This document shows, one piece after another, positions 52,817 to 61,668 of a stretch of DNA of 64,000 nt (position 1 is the first letter of the stretch; each line of letters begins with the position of its first letter). A program made the translations under genes and the position numbers. The stretch is from assembly GCF_030268205.1 (NCBI RefSeq), contig NZ_BSQF01000001.1, positions 1,222,649-1,286,648 on the forward strand. Reading direction: 5' to 3'. Under the pieces are notes generated by a model. The model saw nothing but the letters and a program-made list of their open reading frames with translations, made no database searches and was not told the DNA's origin. This stretch comes from Allomuricauda sp. NBRC 101325. Its GTDB lineage: Bacteria > Bacteroidota > Bacteroidia > Flavobacteriales > Flavobacteriaceae.

Positions 52817-54139
52817 TTAATTAGCGTCTTTTTGTTCTGGCAAATATTCCAACTCAATGCGTTGGTTTACCTTCAAATATTTTTTGGCAACTTCCATGAT
52901 TTCCTCACGGGTAATGGAGCGGTAGATGTCTATTTCTGTGTTGATGAGGTTGGTATCATCTTTCAGCATGTAATTTTCGGCCAACGAGTTTGCAATTCCT
53001 TCTACACTACTGTTGGCATTCACAAATTGGTTTTCGAACTTGTTCTGAAGTTTTTGATAGTCTTTTTCAGAAATCAACTCCATTTGAATTTTCAAGATCT
53101 CTTCGTCTATTTCCTTTTTGATGTCTTGAATGGAATTGTCACCAACAGGAAGTCCACCAACAATGTAGGAGCTGTAATCTTCGGCATCGATGGGCACGGA
53201 AAGAATCTGGAGTGCCATTTTCTTTTCATCCACCAACTTTTTGTAGAGTTTGGAACTTTCACCATCACTCAAATAGGTAGAGATCATATTGATCACATAG
53301 GCATCGCGCTGTCCTTGACCAGGCGTTCTGTAGGCCAATAAAATAGCAGGGATTTGAATGTTGGGATCGTAATACTTTGCAAATTTGGTTTCGGTAATTG
53401 GATCTTCCTTTACATCGGGGCGTTTGATTTCGGCACCTCTAGGAATGGGCCCAAAATAGTCTTCGACCATTTTTTTGGTCTTGGCAGTTTCAAAATCCCC
53501 AGCAATAACCAGTACCGCATTATTGGGAACATAATATGTTTGATTGAACTTTTTAAAATCATCCAAAGTGGCACTGGCCAAATGATCTAAAGAGCCAATT
53601 ACGCCCCAACGGTATGGGTGCTTGGTATAGAGATTTTTAAGGATTTGCTCAAAGAATGCGCCATATGGGGCATTGTCGGTTCTTAGCCTTCTTTCTTCCT
53701 GAACCACTTCTTTTTGGGTGTCGACCCCAACTTGACCAATAATGGGGTGCATTAAACGCTCAGATTCCAACCAAAGTCCCACTTCCATACTGTTCGACGG
53801 GAAAACCTCATAATAATAGGTGCGGTCCAAAAAAGTGTTTGCATTGTTACGTCCTCCGTTGGCGGCCGTGATCTGGTCCCATTCGCCTCTTTCAATGTTT
53901 TCTGTTCCCTCGAACAAAAGATGTTCAAAAAAGTGGGCAAATCCAGTTTTGTTGGGTTCCTCGTCTTTGGAACCCACATGGTACATTACCGAGGTGGTGA
54001 CCACTGGGGCCGAATTGTCTTGGTGCAAGATAACATGCAGACCATTGTCCAGGTCGTATTCTTCAAAATTTACCTCCTGCGCAGAAAGCAAAACTCCTGA
54101 AAAGACCAATGTTAATGTTGAAAACAAATGTTTTTTCAT
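52817..54139 (-). CDS. M16 family zinc peptidase, catalytic subunit
   Basis: A 440-residue exported zinc protease. Signal peptide 'LTLVFSGVLLSAQ', inverted zinc motif HxxEH at 69-73 in 'KTGFAHFFEHLLFEGTENIE', downstream Glu in 'KEVVQEERRLRTDNAPYGAF'. The Arg/Tyr pair in the C-terminal half is replaced ('LYKKLVDEKKMALQILSVPI'), so it needs the downstream partner to bind substrate. This is the two-chain M16B organisation. Likely processes exported or imported peptides in the periplasm. Confidence 0.95.
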   Translation of the reverse strand: MKKHLFSTLTLVFSGVLLSAQEVNFEEYDLDNGLHVILHQDNSAPVVTTSVMYHVGSKDEEPNKTGFAHFFEHLLFEGTENIERGEWDQITAANGGRNNANTFLDRTYYYEVFPSNSMEVGLWLESERLMHPIIGQVGVDTQKEVVQEERRLRTDNAPYGAFFEQILKNLYTKHPYRWGVIGSLDHLASATLDDFKKFNQTYYVPNNAVLVIAGDFETAKTKKMVEDYFGPIPRGAEIKRPDVKEDPITETKFAKYYDPNIQIPAILLAYRTPGQGQRDAYVINMISTYLSDGESSKLYKKLVDEKKMALQILSVPIDAEDYSSYIVGGLPVGDNSIQDIKKEIDEEILKIQMELISEKDYQKLQNKFENQFVNANSSVEGIANSLAENYMLKDDTNLINTEIDIYRSITREEIMEVAKKYLKVNQRIELEYLPEQKDAN

Positions 54140-54322
54140 CGTAATAGTCAGTATTTAAAATTGATGTTGTTGTAAGGTTGGTAGTGATTTGGTGATCGAT
54201 GTTACGTTAAATATAAAATAAAATCGGGAAGATGTGTGGGCGATAAGGAACTCTTAACTTTAAAAAATAGCATAATTCACAAACATTCAGTACTTTAAAC
54301 AGTGCATATAAAAAACAAGGCA

Positions 54323-54778
54323 ATGAAAAGATTAACATTACCCATTCGATTTGGCATCGTCACCAGTGCAGTGCTGATTGCCTATTTTTTGATCTTGGCG
54401 ATCTTGGGAAAACACACGAACGTCTTTTACAGTTTGTTCAATGGCGTAATCACGGGATTCGGCATTTATGAGACCATCAAATATGAAAAATTACGGCGGG
54501 GGGATGCTTTCACGTATAGCAGTGGCTTTACTTCTGGCTTGACCACTGGTTTCGTCGCCACGATATTGTTCACTATATTCTTTGCGTTTTATTCGACGGA
54601 ATTGGACTCCCAATTTTTAAGCCATCTCTCCTCGGTTTGGTCCAGGGATTATCAGGATTTTCAGGGAATCGTGTTTTTTACAGTAGCCATAATGGGTTTT
54701 GCCACAACCTTGGTTTTAACCCTCTCTTTTATGCAATTGTTCAAAACCAGCAACAATGCGAAAAAAATTATAGGCTAA
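54323..54778 (+). CDS. DUF4199 membrane protein
   Basis: A 151-residue inner-membrane protein with four hydrophobic segments ('RFGIVTSAVLIAYFLILAIL', 'SLFNGVITGFGIYETIKYEK', 'GLTTGFVATILFTIFFAFYS', 'FFTVAIMGFATTLVLTLSFM'). The KYEKLRRGDAFTYSSGFTSG loop fits DUF4199. Start chosen at ATG 54323 ('MKRLTLPIRFG'). Function unknown. It lies alone between the divergent M16 operon and the rplU promoter. Confidence 0.75.
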   Translation: MKRLTLPIRFGIVTSAVLIAYFLILAILGKHTNVFYSLFNGVITGFGIYETIKYEKLRRGDAFTYSSGFTSGLTTGFVATILFTIFFAFYSTELDSQFLSHLSSVWSRDYQDFQGIVFFTVAIMGFATTLVLTLSFMQLFKTSNNAKKIIG

Positions 54779-54793
54779 TTAAGTCAATAATAC

Positions 54794-54823
54794 TTGTAGA
54801 TTAAGGATTTAGCAGTATATTTG
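54794..54823 (+). promoter_or_regulatory. Promoter of rplU-rpmA
   Basis: TTG at 54794-54796 (-33) and TATATTTG at 54816-54823 (-7), 19 bases apart, followed by CACC. This is the best complete match to the Bacteroidota promoter in the window, 50 bases upstream of the rplU ATG. Confidence 0.75.
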
Positions 54824-54873
54824 CACCCGCTAATTTTGATAAAGCGAATTAAATTTAATCTAATCAACGCATT

Positions 54874-55398
54874 ATGTACGCAATTGTAGAGATGGCAGGG
54901 CAGCAATTTAAAGTTGCAAAAGACCAAAAAGTGTACGTTCACCGTTTGCAGGAAGAAGAAGGTAACAAAGTTACTTTCGATAAAGTTCTTCTTTTGGAAG
55001 ATGATGGTAACGTAACTATCGGCGCCCCAGTCATAGAAGGTGCGGCTGTAGAGGCCAAAGTTGTAAAACACCTTAAAGGAGACAAAGTAATCGTTTTCAA
55101 AAAGAAAAGACGTAAAGGTTTCCAAAAGAAAAATGGTCACAGACAATATTTGACTGAGATCGTTGTTGAAGGTATTGTAGCCAAAGGTGCTAAAAAAGCA
55201 GCTCCTGCTAAAGCAAAAGAGGAAGCAAAACCTGCAGCTGAGCCTAAAAAGGCAGAAGCTAAAGTTGAAGCTCCAAAAGCAACAGAGGATTTAAGCTCTA
55301 AAACAGTTGCTGAGTTGAGAGAATTGGCAAAAGCACAAGATATCAGTGGTTTCTCTTCTATGAAGAAAGCCGAACTTATCGAAGCATTAAGTAAATAA
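54874..55398 (+). CDS. rplU: 50S ribosomal protein L21 with C-terminal Rho_N/SAP-like extension
   Basis: Residues 1-103 are canonical bL21 ('MYAIVEMAGQQFKVAKDQKV', 'VIVFKKKRRKGFQKKNGHRQ'). An Ala/Lys/Glu/Pro-rich linker (104-137) leads to a 37-residue helical module at 138-174 ('DLSSKTVAELRELAKAQDIS', 'GFSSMKKAELIEAL') that fits Rho_N/SAP-type nucleic-acid-binding domains. Total 174 residues against about 103 in E. coli. Such extensions occur in Flavobacteriia. It is co-transcribed with rpmA, 24 bases downstream. Confidence 0.96.
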   Translation: MYAIVEMAGQQFKVAKDQKVYVHRLQEEEGNKVTFDKVLLLEDDGNVTIGAPVIEGAAVEAKVVKHLKGDKVIVFKKKRRKGFQKKNGHRQYLTEIVVEGIVAKGAKKAAPAKAKEEAKPAAEPKKAEAKVEAPKATEDLSSKTVAELRELAKAQDISGFSSMKKAELIEALSK

Positions 55399-55422
55399 GA
55401 CACGAACTAAAATTTATATATC

Positions 55423-55683
55423 ATGGCTCACAAGAAAGGTGTAGGTAGTTCAAAAAACGGTAGAGAATCAGAATCGAAACGTCTTGGCGTTAAGATTTTT
55501 GGTGGTCAGGCAGCTATTGCTGGTAACATCATTGTTAGACAACGTGGTACCAAGCACAACCCTGGCGACAATGTATACGCAGGAAAAGACCATACCTTGC
55601 ATGCCAAGGTTGATGGTATTGTAAAGTTTGAGAAAAAATCCGGTGGTAAATCTTTTGTATCCATCGAGCCTTTCCAAGCTTAA
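55423..55683 (+). CDS. rpmA: 50S ribosomal protein L27
   Basis: An 86-residue bL27 with the unprocessed-type N-terminus '[20 protein letters not shown]', then '[20 protein letters not shown]' and '[20 protein letters not shown]'. It lies near the peptidyl transferase centre. Second gene of the rplU operon, ending in a very strong terminator. Confidence 0.98.
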   Translation: MAHKKGVGSSKNGRESESKRLGVKIFGGQAAIAGNIIVRQRGTKHNPGDNVYAGKDHTLHAKVDGIVKFEKKSGGKSFVSIEPFQA

Positions 55684-55706
55684 GACAAAGACCTATATAA
55701 TTTAAG

Positions 55707-55734
55707 AAAGGCCCCACTTCAGTGGGGCCTTTTT
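55707..55734 (+). terminator. Intrinsic terminator after rpmA
   Basis: AAAGGCCCCACT (55707-55718) and AGTGGGGCCTTT (55721-55732), then TT; perfect 12-base arms. Located 23 bases after the rpmA stop. Confidence 0.92.
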
Positions 55735-55826
55735 ATTTTCCATCAATTTTAAAGGTTTTATAACCTAGCCGTAATATTCTGTTTCCCTCGATTGAGTTAA
55801 TTGTACGTTTATTCTAAACTCAAGCA

Positions 55827-57410
55827 GTGGGCAATTTCAACAAGGCATTTTTGATTTTCTTTTGGATAGGTTGCTGCCTTTTTCCCTACGCTGGTCTTGC
55901 TCAAATTACTACTGAAAACCAAATTGCCTATTTTCCACTCAAAGAGCAATTGGAAATTGCTAAGAAGCATCCTGAAAATCATAAAGGAATAGCTCAAGCT
56001 TATCTTCTGTTGGGAGAATACTATCATTCCCTAGGCTTATTTTCGGAGGCCACCGAACAATACAATCTGGCATTGCAACAGCTAGGAACTTCCCTTGAAG
56101 ACACCTTGTTCATCGCCCTCAACAATAATATTGGCAAAGTGTATTTGTCTCTGGGTAAATACGAACTGGCCGAGCAACATTTTACCGAATCCCTAAATGC
56201 TTCAAGAGCACTTAATTATAATTTGGGACGGGCCACTTCGGCAGGATTGTTAGGTGCTAGCCATGAAAAGCAAGCTGAATATCCCGAGGCACTCGAGGAT
56301 CAATTGCAAAGTCTTTCGCTATTTGAAAAATTGAAGGACTCATTCGGAATTGCCCTTACCAACGAAAATATCGGGAGTATTTATGAGGATCTTGAGGAAT
56401 ACGAACAAGCGCATATGTACTTTGAAAAAGCGTATACTTTTTTTGAAGGGGGTACTACCGTTGAAGAATCCAATGTGCTCAATAATTTGGGGGACATTTA
56501 TAGAAAAACTGGAAATTACGCAAAGGCTCTGGAGCTTACCACCAAATCATTGGGTTTAGCTGAAGAGCTCAACGATTTACATCAGTTGGAAAGTGCCCAC
56601 AAGGATTTGTCCAAGACGTATGCTTTGATAGGAGATTATGAAAAAGCCCACTCCCATTTATTGTTGGCTTCGGAGTTCAACAACCAAATGATCACTTCCC
56701 AAAACAGTGATCAGTTGAATGTACTTCAAACGATTTTCGAGACCAATAAAAAAGAAGCGGAAATTGAATTGCTAAAGGAGCAGGGAAAAGTAAGCAAGGC
56801 GAATCAAAATGTACTTTGGATAGCCCTTTTTGCCATTGCAGCTATTCTTACCATTTTGTATTTCTATTTAGGAAGAAAAAAAGAAGCCCAAATCAAACTG
56901 CAAGAATATAAACAACGTATGCTTAAGGCAGAGTTGGAAAAGAAGGCGATAGAGGAGAAAAATCTGCAACGAGAGGTACAACTCAAAACATATTCCTTGT
57001 CTAGATACAGCTTGCATCTTTCCCAAAAGAATAAAATCTTGTTGGATCTTTCCTCAACCTTGACCAATATCGCATCCCGAAAAAACATGAACACTTCAGA
57101 AAAGATAAAGACCTTGGTAAAAGAAATAGACCATAACCTTCAAGAAGAAAACGAATGGGATGAGTTTATGTCCTTTTTTAAGGAGATCCACCCTGAGTTC
57201 ATTAAAAAATTGTCAACGCTTTCTGAAAATAGTTTGTCCCCAGCCGAGTTACGATTGGGAATGCTCTTGCGCTTGAACTTATCCTCAAAAGAAATTGCGT
57301 CCATTTTACGAGTTACCCCAGATAGTGTTCGCGTGGCGCGTTATAGACTCAGAAAAAAATTGCCCATCGACCAAAAAAAGGAGTTGGTAAACTTTATGGT
57401 TGACCTTTAG
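55827..57410 (+). CDS. Membrane-spanning TPR regulator with C-terminal LuxR-like HTH
   Basis: A one-component transmembrane regulator of 527 residues. Order: signal peptide (1-25, 'FFWIGCCLFPYAGLAQ'), periplasmic TPR repeats (about 50-300, e.g. 'NIGKVYLSLGKYELAEQHF', 'NLGDIYRKTGNYAKALEL'), one transmembrane helix at 329-349 ('VLWIALFAIAAILTILYFYL'), a cytoplasmic coiled coil (352-400) and a helix-turn-helix near 470-512 ('SPAELRLGMLLRLNLSSKEI', 'ASILRVTPDSVRVARYRLRK'). There is no kinase domain. The start is GTG at 55827-55829. It precedes a TonB receptor and a phytase gene, and very likely controls them. Confidence 0.9.
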   Translation: MGNFNKAFLIFFWIGCCLFPYAGLAQITTENQIAYFPLKEQLEIAKKHPENHKGIAQAYLLLGEYYHSLGLFSEATEQYNLALQQLGTSLEDTLFIALNNNIGKVYLSLGKYELAEQHFTESLNASRALNYNLGRATSAGLLGASHEKQAEYPEALEDQLQSLSLFEKLKDSFGIALTNENIGSIYEDLEEYEQAHMYFEKAYTFFEGGTTVEESNVLNNLGDIYRKTGNYAKALELTTKSLGLAEELNDLHQLESAHKDLSKTYALIGDYEKAHSHLLLASEFNNQMITSQNSDQLNVLQTIFETNKKEAEIELLKEQGKVSKANQNVLWIALFAIAAILTILYFYLGRKKEAQIKLQEYKQRMLKAELEKKAIEEKNLQREVQLKTYSLSRYSLHLSQKNKILLDLSSTLTNIASRKNMNTSEKIKTLVKEIDHNLQEENEWDEFMSFFKEIHPEFIKKLSTLSENSLSPAELRLGMLLRLNLSSKEIASILRVTPDSVRVARYRLRKKLPIDQKKELVNFMVDL

Positions 57411-57549
57411 GCACTTTTCGCCCTATCTCTTTACATTAAGTTAATCGCATGTAAATAAACTGTAATTGTTGCCTTGTTGTTTATGCCCATTTTCCGATTT
57501 GTTTTCCTTTTGTTCTCTTTTAGTTTAAATCATAACGAGTTGATATACA

Positions 57550-57557
57550 TAGTTTTG
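57550..57557 (+). promoter_or_regulatory. -7 promoter box of the TonB receptor / phytase unit
   Basis: TAGTTTTG fits TAnnTTTG, 33 bases upstream of the receptor ATG at 57591, in a 180-base spacer after the regulator gene. The spacer is AT-rich with several pyrimidine tracts; no clear -33 TTG at the usual distance, consistent with an activator-dependent promoter. Confidence 0.45.
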
Positions 57558-57590
57558 GATGACCAATTAATGTAATTCAAAATTCAACTG

Positions 57591-60482
57591 ATGAACCTAA
57601 CAAAACTCTTTTATGTAACGCTGTTTTTGGTGTTTGGAGCCCTTTCCGCACAAGCACAAACAGGAAATATCCAAGGAACCATTACCGATGAAAATGGGAT
57701 TTATGTTCCTGGAGCCAATGTTTATATTCAATCCATATCAAAAGGGGCTATTTCCAATTTTGATGGAAAATTTACCCTTGTGGGAATCTCCGAAGGGTCA
57801 TATACCCTATCCATTACCTATATGGGATATACCGATGTGGAACAAGAAGTTTCCGTGACCGCAGGTCAAACCACTGCAGTTAGCATAGAATTGAATCCTT
57901 CCAATTTTGAGTTGGATGAAGTTCAGGTAAGTGCTTACGGATTAAGTGGACAGTCCAAAGCCTTGAACACGCAAAAAACAAATATGAACATTACCAACGT
58001 GGTATCAACCGACCAAATTGGTAAATTCCCAGATGCCAATATCGGTGATGCTGTAAAACGTATCCCCGGTATCACTATGCAAGTGGATCAAGGGGAAGCA
58101 AGGAACATTATTGTTCGTGGTTTATCGCCACAATTGAACTCTGTTACCTTAAACGGTAGTAGAATTCCATCCGCTGAATCCGATAACCGTAATGTTCAGA
58201 TGGATCTTATCCCATCGGATATGATCCAGACCATCGAAGTGAACAAGGCCGTTACTCCAGATATGGATGGGGACGCTTTGGGAGGTTCGGTAAACTTGAT
58301 TACCAGAACAGCTCCACAAGGATTCAGGGTGTCTGCAACCGCTGGTTCGGGAATCAACTTTATTACCGACAAAAGAATTTGGAACGGATCTATCTTGATC
58401 GGTGATCGTACCAATGACGGTAAATTTGGTTACATGCTTTCTGCAACCATCAACGACAATGATTTTGGATCGGATGATATAGAAGCTGAATGGACCGACG
58501 AATTTGAGTATAATACAGGTTTGGAAGATGAAGAAGGAGAGCCGATTTTGGAAGAAGCCGATGTGGCCCCTTATACCAACGTTACCGAACAACGAACCTA
58601 TTTGGTGCAACGGGTAAGAAGAAGTTTTGCTGCAAATTTTGATTACCAGATCAATGCGGACCACAATATTTACTTAAAAACCATGTACAACTGGAGAGAC
58701 GACCGTGAAAATCGTTTCAGATTGGAGCAAGAAATCTTGGATGGCGAGGACATTGAAATAGGAGATTTTACCATCAACAATGGAGTATTGACCCGTTTTC
58801 CTGCTGAAATCAAAAGACAGACCAAAGGAGGTATCGCAGGCGGTAGAAACCAAAATGCCCGTTTGGAAGACCAACGTATGCAGAACTACACTCTTGGTGG
58901 CGACCATTTGTTCGGGTCTTTAAAAGTGGACTGGATGGCATCCTACGCAAAAGCATCCGAAGAACGTTTGAACGAGCGTTATGCTGAATACGAGTCCGAG
59001 TACATTGTGAACAACGATAACAGCAATCCTAAATACCCCATAATGACGGCTGCCAATGCTGCTGATTTTAATAATTTAGGAAATTTTGAATTTGGGGAAA
59101 TTACCAACGAAAACCAGTATACTGAAGAAGAGGACATTAACTTTTTTGCCAATTTTGAATTACCAGCCGATTTGTTCGGTAATGGAGGTACTATCAAATT
59201 TGGAGGTCGTGGAAGATTCAAGACCAAGTTAAGGGATAACGATTTCTACGAATACGATTTGGAGGACTTGTACCCAACTTTGGCCGATGTTCCAACAAAA
59301 GTATATACCGACCCGAATTATTTGGCTGGAGAAAAATATCAAGCAGGAACTTTTGCCAGTGAAGAATGGTTGGGTTCCTTGGATTTGAACAACTCCAATG
59401 GAGAAGCAATTCTGGATGAATACTTGCCAGGAAACTTTGAGGTAAAAGAAAACGTATTGGCCGCTTACGCCATGTTCAACCAAAAATTGACGGATAAATT
59501 GAGTGTTTTGGCAGGTCTTAGAGTTGAAAACACCAAATTGGAATCTGAAGGAAACAGAGTTACCTATATCGAAGAAGATGAAGATGCGGGTATTGAGGAA
59601 GGTATCGAAGTTGAATCAATTTCGGATGAAAACTCCTATACCAACATTTTGCCTGGGGTGCACTTTAAGTATGATTTGAACAACAATACCATTTTACGTT
59701 TTGCTTGGACCAATACCTTGGCGCGTCCAAACTATGCCGATTTAATTCCAAGAGCTGAGATTATCAATGAAGACAAAGAGGTGGTTTTGGGGAACCCTGA
59801 ATTGGATCCTACCACTTCCATGAACTTCGACTTGAATGCGGAGCACTATTTTGAAAGTGTAGGTATCGTTTCAGGTGGATTGTTCTATAAAAGAATCAAC
59901 GATTTCATTTATACCTTCATTACCGAAGCAGAGGATGATTCCTATGCGCCAGGAACAGCTGGATACGATATTTTCCAACCGTTGAACGGGGATTCAGCTT
60001 CCATTTTTGGTGCAGAGGTATCTTTTCAAAGACAATTGGATTTCTTACCTGGATTTGCTAGAAACTTTAGCATCTACTTGAACTATACCTATTTGAATTC
60101 CAGTGCGGATGGTATCCGTAACGAAGATGGTGATGAGCGTACCGATTTGGATTTGCCGAACACAGCACCAAATATGTTCAACGGGTCTTTGGGTTATGCC
60201 GATAAACGATTCAGTGCAAGACTTTCGGCTAACTTCTCCGATTCTTATATTGATGAAATTGGTGGAAATGCTTTTGAGGACAGATATTACGACACACAGT
60301 TCTTCTTGGATTTCAACGCAAGTTATGCTATAACCAATAACTTGAGAATCTATACCGATGTGAACAACATCACTAATCAACCTTTACGTTATTTTCAAGG
60401 AGTGAAGTCCAGAACCCAACAAATGGAGTTCTACGATATTCGCTTCACTTTTGGTTTGAAATACGATTTGTTCAAAAAATAA
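57591..60482 (+). CDS. TonB-dependent receptor, phytase-linked
   Basis: A 963-residue outer-membrane transporter: signal peptide 'VTLFLVFGALSAQAQ', CarboxypepD_reg-like domain ('IQGTITDENGIYVPGANVYI', 'FDGKFTLVG'), plug of the Xanthomonas/Caulobacter type ('FPDANIGDAVKRIPGITMQV', 'IIVRGLSPQLNSVTLNGSRI', 'DALGGSVNLITRT') and a barrel ending 'IRFTFGLKYDLFKK'. It lies directly upstream of a beta-propeller phytase gene, an association known in Bacteroidota and Proteobacteria, so it probably imports inositol phosphates or related phosphorylated ligands. An inverted-repeat element separates the two genes. Confidence 0.92.
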   Translation: MNLTKLFYVTLFLVFGALSAQAQTGNIQGTITDENGIYVPGANVYIQSISKGAISNFDGKFTLVGISEGSYTLSITYMGYTDVEQEVSVTAGQTTAVSIELNPSNFELDEVQVSAYGLSGQSKALNTQKTNMNITNVVSTDQIGKFPDANIGDAVKRIPGITMQVDQGEARNIIVRGLSPQLNSVTLNGSRIPSAESDNRNVQMDLIPSDMIQTIEVNKAVTPDMDGDALGGSVNLITRTAPQGFRVSATAGSGINFITDKRIWNGSILIGDRTNDGKFGYMLSATINDNDFGSDDIEAEWTDEFEYNTGLEDEEGEPILEEADVAPYTNVTEQRTYLVQRVRRSFAANFDYQINADHNIYLKTMYNWRDDRENRFRLEQEILDGEDIEIGDFTINNGVLTRFPAEIKRQTKGGIAGGRNQNARLEDQRMQNYTLGGDHLFGSLKVDWMASYAKASEERLNERYAEYESEYIVNNDNSNPKYPIMTAANAADFNNLGNFEFGEITNENQYTEEEDINFFANFELPADLFGNGGTIKFGGRGRFKTKLRDNDFYEYDLEDLYPTLADVPTKVYTDPNYLAGEKYQAGTFASEEWLGSLDLNNSNGEAILDEYLPGNFEVKENVLAAYAMFNQKLTDKLSVLAGLRVENTKLESEGNRVTYIEEDEDAGIEEGIEVESISDENSYTNILPGVHFKYDLNNNTILRFAWTNTLARPNYADLIPRAEIINEDKEVVLGNPELDPTTSMNFDLNAEHYFESVGIVSGGLFYKRINDFIYTFITEAEDDSYAPGTAGYDIFQPLNGDSASIFGAEVSFQRQLDFLPGFARNFSIYLNYTYLNSSADGIRNEDGDERTDLDLPNTAPNMFNGSLGYADKRFSARLSANFSDSYIDEIGGNAFEDRYYDTQFFLDFNASYAITNNLRIYTDVNNITNQPLRYFQGVKSRTQQMEFYDIRFTFGLKYDLFKK

Positions 60483-60508
60483 TCGCTGTCAAATTATTTG
60501 ATTGCACT

Positions 60509-60574
60509 TGTCATATTGAGCGCAGTCGAGATGGTTAGAGTAATGAAACGTTCTCGACTGCGCTCGAACTGACA
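60509..60574. repeat. Intergenic inverted-repeat element, copy 2
   Basis: TGTCA (60509-60513), TTGAGCGCAGTCGAGA (60516-60531), 20-base centre, TCTCGACTGCGCTCGA (60552-60567), TGACA (60570-60574). Same arms and outer TGTCA/TGACA ends as the element at 839-886. It lies between the receptor and phytase genes and would form a strong RNA hairpin within their mRNA, possibly lowering phytase expression or protecting the receptor message. Confidence 0.85.
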
Positions 60575-60588
60575 TAAAATTAAAGTCA

Positions 60589-61614
60589 ATGATTAAAAGA
60601 TATATACCTATATTAATGGTGCTAGCTCTTGTTTCCTGCAAAGAACAAGGGAGTAAACTACCAGCCATAGCACCAGATATTATTACCGAAAAGACACCGA
60701 ACGACACCGATGATCCTGCCATTTGGATAAATCCTGATGATGCATCAAAGAGCATTGTTTTCGGAACCGACAAAGAAACCAACGGGGGGATTTATGCTTT
60801 CGATTTGAACGGAAAAATCATCAAAGAAAAATCCATTACCGGGATTCAGCGCCCAAATAATGTGGATTTGGAATATGGTTTTCAATTGAATGATTCCATT
60901 GCCGTTGATGTGATTGCATTTACCGAAAGGGAAAAACAACAAATTCGTTTGTTCTCTGTGCCCGATATGAAACCTTTGGACGGTGGCGGTTTTTCAGTTT
61001 TTGAAGATGAGACGAATATCGAAAATCGTTTGGCCATGGGCATCAGCCTGTACAAATCCCCAAAAGATGCATCAATGTATGCCATTGTGGGTAGAAAAAT
61101 TGGGCCCAGTGGCTCCTATTTATACCAATATAAATTGGAATCCGACAGCTTGGGCGTCACGGCCAATTTGGTGCGAAAATTTGGAAGCTTCACAGGAGGA
61201 AAAGAAATCGAGGCCATTGCTGTGGATAACGAATTGGGCTACGTGTATTATTCCGATGAAGGGGAATGTGTTAAAAAATATTACGCCGAACCTAGCATGG
61301 GCAATGAGGAATTGGCGTGTTTTGGTGGCGAACATTTTTTAGAGGATATTGAAGGAATTGCCATTGCAAGATATCCAAACGGAGAGGGCTACATCATTGT
61401 TTCGGACCAACAACGCGGTCAGTTCAATATTTTCTCCAGAAAGGATAACAGTTTTATCAAAGCAGTGAATCTGTCTACCACCGAAACAGATGGTTGTGAT
61501 GTGGTCACAGTTCCATTGAACGATACCTTTCCCAATGGCCTTTTTGCTGCCATGAACGATCAAAAAGACTTCTATTTTTACGATTTGGGCAAATTGGGTC
61601 TGAAAATGGAGTAA
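60589..61614 (+). CDS. Beta-propeller phytase (3-phytase) lipoprotein
   Basis: A 341-residue Ca-dependent phytase, anchored as lipoprotein (lipobox 'VLALVSC', Cys17), hydrolysing phytate outside the cytoplasm. Motifs: 'TPNDTDDPAIWINPDDASKS' (Ca/phosphate site), 'IVFGTDKETNGGIYAFDLNG', 'RPNNVDLEYGF', 'GGKEIEAIAVDNELGYVYYS', 'DEGECVKKYYAEP', 'EDIEGIAIARYPNGEGYIIV', 'SDQQRGQFNIFSRKD'. Length is typical of the single-domain form. It is downstream of a TonB receptor and a TPR-HTH regulator. Confidence 0.95.
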   Translation: MIKRYIPILMVLALVSCKEQGSKLPAIAPDIITEKTPNDTDDPAIWINPDDASKSIVFGTDKETNGGIYAFDLNGKIIKEKSITGIQRPNNVDLEYGFQLNDSIAVDVIAFTEREKQQIRLFSVPDMKPLDGGGFSVFEDETNIENRLAMGISLYKSPKDASMYAIVGRKIGPSGSYLYQYKLESDSLGVTANLVRKFGSFTGGKEIEAIAVDNELGYVYYSDEGECVKKYYAEPSMGNEELACFGGEHFLEDIEGIAIARYPNGEGYIIVSDQQRGQFNIFSRKDNSFIKAVNLSTTETDGCDVVTVPLNDTFPNGLFAAMNDQKDFYFYDLGKLGLKME

Positions 61615-61668
61615 TTCCTTTTGGATAGGCGCACAACAGGTTATATTTAAGGGGAATATCCATTAAAA

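Noticed and set aside
52766-53341. 191-codon frame opposite the M16 genes
   Set aside because: Spans the junction of two real minus-strand genes and shows the same Phe-rich shadow bias.
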